A DNA stretch of 20,777 bases, from positions 30,028 through 50,804 of the forward strand of contig NZ_DLHQ01000003.1 in NCBI RefSeq assembly GCF_002483305.1, given 5' to 3'. A program made the position numbers and the translations under genes. Origin of the DNA: Brevundimonas sp. UBA7664. Lineage in GTDB: Bacteria; Pseudomonadota; Alphaproteobacteria; Caulobacterales; Caulobacteraceae. A model generated the notes under the pieces. The model made no database searches, was not told the DNA's origin, and saw only the letters and a list, made by a program, of their open reading frames with translations. The stretch's first letter is position 1, and the number at the start of each line of letters is the position of its first letter. This document shows positions 7,529 through 12,554 of this stretch, piece by piece.

Positions 7529-7646
7529 AAAGAAAAAGGACGAACCCTGAGGTTCGCCCTTGAAGTGGCATCATCGAGAATGAGGCGCGGAGGCGACAGG
7601 CTGACTTTCGCCAGCCTCAAGTCGGGGGGGCGTCGCCGCCTCCGCA
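7529..7646 (-). ncRNA. Putative EcfG-dependent small RNA, GsrN-like
   Basis: About 117 nt of RNA is predicted from a sigma-EcfG promoter (7678-7654) to an intrinsic terminator. The 5' end forms a nine-pair stem, GCGGAGGCG (7645-7637) with CGCCTCCGC (7595-7587). This stem encloses a run of seven C (7630-7624) and a seven-pair hairpin capped by GAAA (7616-7599). A single-stranded linker follows, then the terminator. This resembles GsrN of Caulobacter: a sigma-T-controlled RNA of just over 100 nt, with a 5' hairpin exposing a C-rich loop that pairs with G-rich leaders such as katG, and a 3' terminator hairpin. I recognise it by promoter, size and architecture, not by sequence alignment, so homology is unproven. 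No protein-coding frame explains the segment. The start of transcription is estimated to within a few bases. Confidence 0.72.
7530..7559 (-). terminator. Intrinsic terminator of the putative sRNA
   Basis: On the minus strand a nine-pair stem (7559-7551 with 7546-7538) closes a UCAG loop and runs straight into UUUUUCUUU. One pair (7557/7540) is a G-U wobble on the minus strand but an A-C mismatch on the plus strand, which shows that the terminator works on minus-strand transcripts. Confidence 0.88.
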
Positions 7647-7653
7647 GATCGAT

Positions 7654-7678
7654 AACGGCGAGCCCGGGGTCAGGTTCC
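7654..7678 (-). promoter_or_regulatory. Sigma-EcfG promoter of the putative sRNA
   Basis: On the minus strand, GGAAC (7678-7674), 16 bases and CGTT (7657-7654) match the EcfG consensus exactly. It is followed about 7-9 bases later by the first stem of the predicted RNA. Thirty-eight bp away, a second EcfG promoter points in the other direction. Confidence 0.8.
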
Positions 7679-7716
7679 CGCGGTCCCGAATCTTTTTTCC
7701 CGTGGCAGGCGATCCC

Positions 7717-7742
7717 GGAACGGCGACGCTGGCCGTCGCGTT
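7717..7742 (+). promoter_or_regulatory. Sigma-EcfG promoter of the small membrane protein
   Basis: GGAAC (7717-7721), 17 bases and CGTT (7739-7742) match the EcfG consensus. The start of transcription would fall near 7749, giving a leader of roughly 29 nt that includes the AAAGGAG ribosome-binding site of the gene at 7778. Confidence 0.8.
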
Positions 7743-7777
7743 GTGACGACAGCGCCATCGCCCCAAAGGAGCCCGCC

Positions 7778-8041
7778 ATGACCCACGAATCCCCCCACGA
7801 CAAGGCCGCCGATGCGGTGCACGAGGGGCGCCCGGTCGAGGCGCAGTACGTCCGCGGCGGGCGCGGCGGGGTGCGTATCCTGACCCTGCTGATCGTTTCG
7901 CTGGCGGCGGTCGCCATCCTGCTGCTGGGCATGTGGTTCGTCAGCCAGGGCGGCTTCGCCAGCACCAACGCCAATACCGGCGCCCAGGCGGTGGACGCCC
8001 AGGCGTTCAAGGACGCCCCCGCCACGCCGCCGGCGCAGTAG
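7778..8041 (+). CDS. Small single-pass membrane protein, probable stress-regulon member
   Basis: This 87-residue protein starts at the ATG at 7778, with a strong ribosome-binding site AAAGGAG seven to thirteen bases before it; the same frame is open further upstream but lies across the promoter. The N-terminal 31 residues are hydrophilic (charged, ending YVRGGRGGVR). Residues 33-55 form one strongly hydrophobic segment rich in L, V and I, and the rest is a short polar tail rich in A, T, N and Q. The positive charges before the segment predict the N-terminus in the cytoplasm. I do not recognise the family. An EcfG promoter lies directly upstream, a terminator follows, and phyR converges on it, so a role in the general stress response is likely but unknown. 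Confidence 0.82.
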   Translation: MTHESPHDKAADAVHEGRPVEAQYVRGGRGGVRILTLLIVSLAAVAILLLGMWFVSQGGFASTNANTGAQAVDAQAFKDAPATPPAQ

Positions 8042-8060
8042 CCGGGCGGGCCCGGTCGAC

Positions 8061-8092
8061 AAAAAAGCCCCGGTCGCGAGACCGGGGCTTTT
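8061..8092. terminator. Bidirectional intrinsic terminator
   Basis: A nine-pair stem GCCCCGGTC (8067-8075) / GACCGGGGC (8080-8088) closes a GCGA loop. It is flanked by six A on the left (8061-8066) and four T on the right (8089-8092), so it can stop both the plus-strand small membrane protein message and the minus-strand phyR message. Confidence 0.92.
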
Positions 8093-8114
8093 CCGTGGTT
8101 CGGGGAGGGTCCGG

Positions 8115-8912
8115 TTACGCCGCCGCCTTCTGACGCGACGGGTGGAAGAACAGCGCCTGGCTGATCGCCGCCTTCACCGTTTCCGGCTGGAAGGGCTTGG
8201 TGATCAGGAAGGTCGGCTCCGGCCGTTCGCCGGTCAGCAACCGCTCGGGGAAGGCGGTGATGAAGATGACCGGCACGTCGATCCGCTTGAGGATGTCCTT
8301 GACCGCGTCGATGCCCGACGAGCCGTCGGCCAGCTGGATGTCGGCCAGAACGAGACCGGGACGGTGGCGGGCGACCGCGTCGACGGCCTCGTCATGGGTG
8401 GTGGCGGTGCCGGTCACCCGGTGACCGAGTTCCTTCACCAGGCTCTCGATGTCGGCCGAGATGATGGCCTCGTCCTCGATGATCAGGACGTCGGTGGCCA
8501 GTTCGGCGTCGATGTCCGTCTGGGCTTCCGAGATCAGGCGTTCGACGTCAAAGGCGTCGGCGTCCAGGATCTGGGCGGCCTCCGAGGGGGTGAAGCCCTC
8601 GAGCGCGGTCAAAAGGAAGGCCTGGCGGGAGCGCGGAGCGATGCGCATCAGCCGGCGCGAGGCGTCGCTGTCGCGCCCCTCGATGCCGCTCTTGTCCTCA
8701 AGCTGCGCCCCGGTGGTGGCCCAGATGGCGTGGAAGACGTGATAGAGCGCCACCCGCGGAGTCATTTCCGCCGGAAGCTGACGTTCGCCGGCGGCCAGGG
8801 CCTCAAGCGCGACGCGGACGTAGTTGTCACCGGTGGTTTGGTCACCGGTCAGCGCGCGAGCGTAGCGACGGACGTAAGGCAGGTGCGGCGCAAGGCGGGC
8901 CAGCAGGCTCAT
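8115..8912 (-). CDS. phyR: General stress response regulator PhyR (sigma-like plus receiver)
   Basis: This 265-residue response regulator has an inverted order: an ECF-sigma-like domain first (about 1-135, with LAPHLPYVRRYARALTGD), then a receiver domain (about 140-255). The receiver shows the acidic pair Glu146/Asp147, phospho-acceptor Asp191 in LVLADIQL, Thr219 and Lys239 in ITKPF. When phosphorylated, the sigma-like part binds NepR and so frees EcfG. I chose the ATG at 8912 because family conservation begins there (MSLLARLAPHLPYVRRYARA); the frame is open upstream to 8960 but that part lies in the leader. An EcfG promoter 55 bp upstream implies positive feedback. It is divergent from nepR-ecfG-phyK, the standard arrangement in Caulobacterales. 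Confidence 0.97.
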   Translation of the reverse strand: MSLLARLAPHLPYVRRYARALTGDQTTGDNYVRVALEALAAGERQLPAEMTPRVALYHVFHAIWATTGAQLEDKSGIEGRDSDASRRLMRIAPRSRQAFLLTALEGFTPSEAAQILDADAFDVERLISEAQTDIDAELATDVLIIEDEAIISADIESLVKELGHRVTGTATTHDEAVDAVARHRPGLVLADIQLADGSSGIDAVKDILKRIDVPVIFITAFPERLLTGERPEPTFLITKPFQPETVKAAISQALFFHPSRQKAAA

Positions 8913-8966
8913 GTAGCAATATCCCCGACAGAGACGGGTCCGGTCATGGACCCGCAGCAAGGCCTC

Positions 8967-8991
8967 AACGTATCAAATCGGCCACGGTTCC
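8967..8991 (-). promoter_or_regulatory. phyR: Sigma-EcfG promoter of phyR
   Basis: On the minus strand, GGAAC (8991-8987), 16 bases and CGTT (8970-8967) match the EcfG consensus. The start of transcription would fall near 8960, giving a leader of about 48 nt. Confidence 0.85.
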
Positions 8992-9032
8992 GCCTAGGGT
9001 CGCAAGCTTGAGCATTTATCGACCGTCACCTA

Positions 9033-9057
9033 GGAACCCACCCTGCGGGCCGGCGTT
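9033..9057 (+). promoter_or_regulatory. Sigma-EcfG promoter of nepR-ecfG-phyK
   Basis: GGAAC (9033-9037), 16 bases and CGTT (9054-9057) match the EcfG consensus, so the sigma factor would transcribe its own operon. The -35 boxes of this promoter and the phyR promoter are 41 bp apart and point away from each other. Confidence 0.88.
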
Positions 9058-9102
9058 CCGGCACTCGCAACAACTATCGTCAGGGTGGCGGCCGTTTTCT
9101 CA

Positions 9103-9300
9103 ATGACAGATAATTCCAATCCCCCCGGCAAGCCCCCCAAGGGCGGCGCAAGCCTGGAGGAAGCGCGACTCCGCCAGCAGGCGATCGGCGTGAAGCTGCG
9201 CCATATGTTCGACGAGGTCGTTAACGAGCCGGTTCCGGACGAGTTTCTCGACATCCTTCGCCGGGCCGACGAAAAGGCGTCCGGGGAGCGCGGCGCATGA
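9103..9300 (+). CDS. nepR: Anti-sigma factor NepR
   Basis: This 65-residue protein carries the NepR signature: a helix ARLRQQAIGVKLRHMFDEVV (21-40), the linker NEPVP, then DEFLDILRRAD (46-56). NepR has two helices that clamp onto EcfG in unstressed cells and switch to phosphorylated PhyR under stress. The rest of the chain is polar and probably disordered. I chose the ATG at 9103; a GTG at 9085 in the same frame would add six residues and cannot be excluded, since neither has an ideal ribosome-binding site. The stop codon overlaps the ecfG start as ATGA (9297-9300), which suggests translational coupling and a balanced anti-sigma to sigma ratio. No catalytic role is expected. Confidence 0.94.
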   Translation: MTDNSNPPGKPPKGGASLEEARLRQQAIGVKLRHMFDEVVNEPVPDEFLDILRRADEKASGERGA

Positions 9301-9908
9301 GCGGCGCGTCCAGCCCGCCGCCCAAGCCTCCCTCCGCCGACGATAACGCCTTCAAGAGGGAGCTGGTGGCGCTGATTCCGCATCTGCGGGCCTTCGCCCG
9401 GACCCTGACGGGCGATCCCACTGCGGCCGACGACCTCGCCCAGGACGCCATGATGAAGGCGTGGGACGCGCGCGCCAGTTATCAGATGGGCACCAATATG
9501 AAGGCCTGGACCTTCATGATCCTGCGTAACCAGTTCTATTCCGAGAAACGCCGGTCGTGGCGCCAGTCGCAACTGGACCAGGAAGCGGCGGAACGCACCC
9601 TGGTGGCGGTCGACGACCCGGAATCTCCCGTCGCCCTGGACGAGCTGCGGCTGGCCCTGGCCACCCTGCCGGAAGAGCAGCGCGAGGCCCTGATTCTGGT
9701 CGGCGCCGGCGGCTTCGCCTATGAAGAGGCGGCGGAGATCTGCCAGTGCGCCGTCGGCACGGTGAAGAGCCGGGTCTCGCGGGCCCGCAAGGCCCTGCAG
9801 GCCACACTGGAAAAGGGCGGCTACGCGCGCGACGGCCGCGCCGCCGGCGACGCCATGCGCTCCATCCTGGCGGCGGCGGATCGCCTGAGCAGCGTCCGGC
9901 AAGGCTGA
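9297..9908 (+). CDS. ecfG: ECF sigma factor EcfG (SigT), general stress sigma
   Basis: This 203-residue ECF sigma factor shows sigma-2 at about 25-90 (HLRAFARTLTGDPTAADDLAQDAMMKAW, then MKAWTFMILRNQFYSEKRR) and sigma-4 at about 115-168 (LATLPEEQREALILV, helix-turn-helix AYEEAAEICQCAVGTVKSRVSRARKAL). The wording is that of the EcfG group. It directs RNA polymerase to GGAAC-N16/17-CGTT promoters, five of which are in this window. Activity is held down by NepR and released by PhyR. It overlaps nepR by four bases and is followed 4 bp later by the kinase gene. The N-terminal 18 residues are proline-rich and variable. Caulobacter also has a paralogue, SigU; this locus corresponds to SigT by context. 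Confidence 0.97.
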   Translation: MSGASSPPPKPPSADDNAFKRELVALIPHLRAFARTLTGDPTAADDLAQDAMMKAWDARASYQMGTNMKAWTFMILRNQFYSEKRRSWRQSQLDQEAAERTLVAVDDPESPVALDELRLALATLPEEQREALILVGAGGFAYEEAAEICQCAVGTVKSRVSRARKALQATLEKGGYARDGRAAGDAMRSILAAADRLSSVRQG

Positions 9909-9912
9909 GGCC

Positions 9913-11697
9913 GTGGGCCGGATCGGACGAGCTTTCTCCAAGGGTGTCGGGCGCAGTCTCGCGCCGGCGAAGTTCAAGGGTATCCGCTTCCGGCTCGGCT
10001 CCGCCCTGGCCATTGCCCTGCTGCCGCTTTTGATTCTCGGTGGCTTTCAGGCCCAGTCGGCGTTCCGGGCGCAGGACATCGAGCGCCGCTCGGACCTGCA
10101 GCTGGCCGCCGAACGCACCGCGGCCAGCGCCAAGGCCCGGCTCGACAGCACCAGCGTGTTGCTGCAGGCGCTTCGTCCCGAGGCTCTGGAGGTGTTCTGC
10201 GAGCCGCGGCTGAGCGATCTGGTCGAGCGCCTCGAGGGGCTGGACGGGCTGGCGCGCCTGTCACCGACGGGCGCAACCGCCTGCGCCTCCAGCAGTCTGG
10301 GCAAGGTTCCGCCGGTCTGGTTCGCCCAGATGCGCGACAGCCCCTGGTTCGAACGGCTGCGCGCCGGCGAAGGCACGGTCTTGGCGCGGGCCCCGGCCGT
10401 GGCGGGCCATGCCCCTGGCCTGATCGTCGCCATCCGGCTTGAACGGCCCATGGGCCGTTTCGATGGAGCCATGCTCGCCCTGATCCCGCTGTCGAGCCTC
10501 CAACCCGATGTGGATGACCCGGCCTTGCCCGAGGGGTCCGAGGCGGCGCTGACCGACGCGGACGGGCGGCTGCTGACGGCCAGCGACGTCGGCGCCTTTA
10601 CCCTGACTGGAGGGGATCCCCTGACCGGATGGGTCGAGCGGGCCCGGTCCGACGCCTCGGCCATCTTCGAGGCCGACGACGCCGATGGCCGGCGCCGGGT
10701 CTATGCCGGAGCAGCGCTGGCGGGGCGCGACATCTACGCCCTGCTCTCGGCGCCCGCGCCCGGACTGCTGTCCTGGGCGCGACTGAACCCGGTGGGCGCC
10801 CTGTTCATGCCGTTGCTGGCCTGGTTCCTGGCCTTCTCAATGGTGATGCTGGTCAGTGAGCGGATCGTGATCCGCTGGCTGAACTATCTGGAGAGAGTGG
10901 CCGCCATCTATGCGCGGGGGCGGTTCTCGGTGCGCCCCGTCCAGGCGATGAACGCGCCCGCGGAGATCCGGGTGCTGGCGCGCACCCTGGACGAACTGGC
11001 CGAGTCGATCGTCGCCCGCGACGCCGCCCTGACCGCCTCGCTGGAGGAGAAGGACGCGCTGATGCGCGAGATCCACCACCGGGTGAAGAACAATCTGCAG
11101 ATCATCTCCTCGCTGCTGTCGATGCAGCAGCGCGCCCTGACGGACCCGGCATCCAAGGCGGCGGTCGGCGATACGCGCCAGCGCATCTCGGCGCTCGCCC
11201 TGATCTATCGCACCCTCTACCAGAGCGACGACCTGCGCTACGCCGACGCCCGCATCTTCCTGACCGAACTGGTCGGCCAGCTGGTGGCGAGCGAGTCCGG
11301 GCGTGGTCCGCTGGTCACCTCCTCGGTCGAGGCGGATTCGCTGGTGGTCGACCCGGACAAGCTGGCGCCGCTGGCCCTTTGGCTGGTGGAGGCGGTGACC
11401 AACGCCCAGAAACACGCCTTCGCCGGACGTGGCGGCGCCCTGAAGGTCCGCTTCTTCGTGCGCGGGGAGACCAGCATTCTGGAGGTGCAGGACGACGGTC
11501 CGGGGGTCAGCGAGACCTTCCGCGCCGGCGTGGGCCGCACCCTCATGGGCGCCTTCGCCAAACAGTTGAGGGGGACCGTCGAAATGGTCCCGGCCGAGGG
11601 CGGGGGGATGATCGCGCGGATGACCTTCGCCACGCCCGAGGCGATCGTGCCGACCGACCCGGCTGACCTTGGAACCGTGGCCGCGCCGCGACGTTGA
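9913..11697 (+). CDS. phyK: Membrane sensor histidine kinase PhyK (HisKA_2/HWE-type)
   Basis: This 594-residue kinase starts at a GTG four bases after ecfG, with a GAGG-type ribosome-binding site. One membrane segment lies at about 29-48, a periplasmic sensing region at about 50-288, and a second membrane segment at about 293-315. A HAMP-like linker follows. The HisKA_2 phospho-acceptor motif EIHHRVKNNLQIISSLL has its histidine at 388/389, and the ATP-binding domain shows Asn497 (EAVTNAQKHAF) and DDGPGV (527-532). It should phosphorylate PhyR in response to an extracytoplasmic signal. The periplasmic region has two cysteines, Cys96 and Cys124; from memory a conserved cysteine near 95 matters in the Caulobacter kinase. 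Its last codons contain the EcfG promoter for the next gene. Identity rests on family plus locus. Confidence 0.93.
   Translation: MGRIGRAFSKGVGRSLAPAKFKGIRFRLGSALAIALLPLLILGGFQAQSAFRAQDIERRSDLQLAAERTAASAKARLDSTSVLLQALRPEALEVFCEPRLSDLVERLEGLDGLARLSPTGATACASSSLGKVPPVWFAQMRDSPWFERLRAGEGTVLARAPAVAGHAPGLIVAIRLERPMGRFDGAMLALIPLSSLQPDVDDPALPEGSEAALTDADGRLLTASDVGAFTLTGGDPLTGWVERARSDASAIFEADDADGRRRVYAGAALAGRDIYALLSAPAPGLLSWARLNPVGALFMPLLAWFLAFSMVMLVSERIVIRWLNYLERVAAIYARGRFSVRPVQAMNAPAEIRVLARTLDELAESIVARDAALTASLEEKDALMREIHHRVKNNLQIISSLLSMQQRALTDPASKAAVGDTRQRISALALIYRTLYQSDDLRYADARIFLTELVGQLVASESGRGPLVTSSVEADSLVVDPDKLAPLALWLVEAVTNAQKHAFAGRGGALKVRFFVRGETSILEVQDDGPGVSETFRAGVGRTLMGAFAKQLRGTVEMVPAEGGGMIARMTFATPEAIVPTDPADLGTVAAPRR
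11671..11695 (+). promoter_or_regulatory. Sigma-EcfG promoter of the entericidin-like gene, inside the end of phyK
   Basis: GGAAC (11671-11675), 16 bases and CGTT (11692-11695) match the EcfG consensus. The -10 ends two bases before the last base of the phyK stop codon. Transcription would begin near 11702 and give a leader of about 36 nt. Confidence 0.8.
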
Positions 11698-11737
11698 TAG
11701 GGCATACGCCGCCTCCCCGGCCGCCAGGAGTCCACCA

Positions 11738-11875
11738 ATGCGCAAGATTTTCGTTCTGTTCGCCGCCGCCGCCGCCCTGACCACCGCGGCGTGCAACACC
11801 GTCTCGGGCGTGGGCCGTGACGCGTCCGCCGCAGGCAGCGCCGTGACCGGCGCCGCTGAAGACGCGAAGAACTAG
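11738..11875 (+). CDS. Entericidin-family small lipoprotein
   Basis: This 45-residue lipoprotein has a signal peptide MRKIFVLFAAAAALTTAAC with the lipobox ending at Cys19. The mature part NTVSGVGRDASAAGSAVTGAAED follows the entericidin pattern ACNT-x2-GVG-x-D-x4-G-x-A. Entericidins are tiny envelope lipoproteins; in enterobacteria EcnB is a stress-induced lytic factor counteracted by EcnA, but in alphaproteobacteria their role is mostly unknown. A ribosome-binding site AGGAG lies just before the ATG at 11738. The upstream EcfG promoter places it in the general stress regulon, parallel to the RpoS control known for enterobacterial ecnB. No second entericidin gene is adjacent. Stop and a strong hairpin follow. 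Confidence 0.88.
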   Translation: MRKIFVLFAAAAALTTAACNTVSGVGRDASAAGSAVTGAAEDAKN

Positions 11876-11925
11876 ACACCCCCTTCCCGGCCGCGTTTCC
11901 CCCCCGACACGCGGTTCGGTTGAAG

Positions 11926-11959
11926 AAGGCCCGCCGGCATCCCCCCGCCGGCGGGCCTT
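11926..11959. terminator. Bidirectional hairpin terminator
   Basis: Perfect 13-base arms, AAGGCCCGCCGGC (11926-11938) and GCCGGCGGGCCTT (11947-11959), enclose an eight-base loop. It lies between the convergent entericidin-like and DoxX genes. The flanking T and A runs are only two bases long, so efficiency rests on the stem. Confidence 0.8.
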
Positions 11960-11980
11960 CGCTATTTCAGAGCCTTGATG

Positions 11981-12394
11981 TCAGGCCGCCGGCGCCGGCC
12001 GCGGGGCGTGAACCCAGGCCAGCAGGCCGAGGCAGACGATCAGCAGGGCGCTGTATTCCATGCCGTTTCGGCCCAGTCCGACCACGAACCAGCCCGCCGG
12101 CAGGTGGACCATGACCATCCCCGTCACATAGACGGCACAATAGGCCAGGCAGAGCCAGGTCACCCAGCGGCCCAGCGCCAGCAAGGGCGTGCCGAGGATC
12201 TCGAGCGCCGTCACCGCCGCGGCGATGCCGATCCCGAACGGCAGCCCCTGGCTGTCCAGCCAGCCGCCGAACGGCTCGACCCCACCCGTCAGCAGCCGCG
12301 CCCATCCATGGGCGGCCAGCAGACCCGCGAGGACGATGCGCAGGATCAGCAGAGCGGTTGTGAGCCGCTGATCGCCAGCCGTCTGATTGCTCAT
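11981..12394 (-). CDS. DoxX-family membrane protein
   Basis: This 137-residue integral membrane protein has four hydrophobic segments, at about 11-30, 52-74, 77-96 and 112-128. The family-typical RIVLAGLLAAHGWARLL near residue 19 and ALEILGTPLLALG near 63 identify DoxX/DoxD-type proteins. These are four-helix inner-membrane proteins. Some belong to a membrane complex for thiol and oxidative stress or to quinone-linked oxidation, but most have no proven role. It converges on the entericidin-like gene across a shared terminator and diverges from the MFS transporter gene. I see no EcfG-type promoter upstream, so it need not belong to the stress regulon despite its position. Confidence 0.82.
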   Translation of the reverse strand: MSNQTAGDQRLTTALLILRIVLAGLLAAHGWARLLTGGVEPFGGWLDSQGLPFGIGIAAAVTALEILGTPLLALGRWVTWLCLAYCAVYVTGMVMVHLPAGWFVVGLGRNGMEYSALLIVCLGLLAWVHAPRPAPAA

Positions 12395-12451
12395 GACCGT
12401 CGCGCCCCGTTCGGCCGGACGTTATCCGAGAGCGGGCCGCGGTCAAGCTTG

Positions 12452-12471
12452 CGAGCCCTGGCGCGGGCTCG
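12452..12471. other. Small hairpin in the DoxX-MFS intergenic region
   Basis: Seven-base arms CGAGCCC (12452-12458) and GGGCTCG (12465-12471) enclose a six-base loop, without a T-tract. It lies between two divergent genes and just upstream of a weak promoter-like pair (TTG at 12477, TCTAGCAT at 12497-12504). It could be an operator-like dyad or simply GC-rich chance. Confidence 0.3.
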
Positions 12472-12554
12472 GCTATTTGCGGGACCGGCGACGCCGTCTA
12501 GCATCGTGTTTCAGGCGTCCGCAGAGACGCAATGACGACGCGGGGAGGCGATCG

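Noticed and set aside
7529..7700. 6S RNA, SRP RNA or RNase P RNA in the 7450-7777 gap
   Set aside because: The predicted transcript is too short for 6S or RNase P RNA and lacks the SRP tetraloop region; promoter and layout fit a GsrN-like sRNA better.
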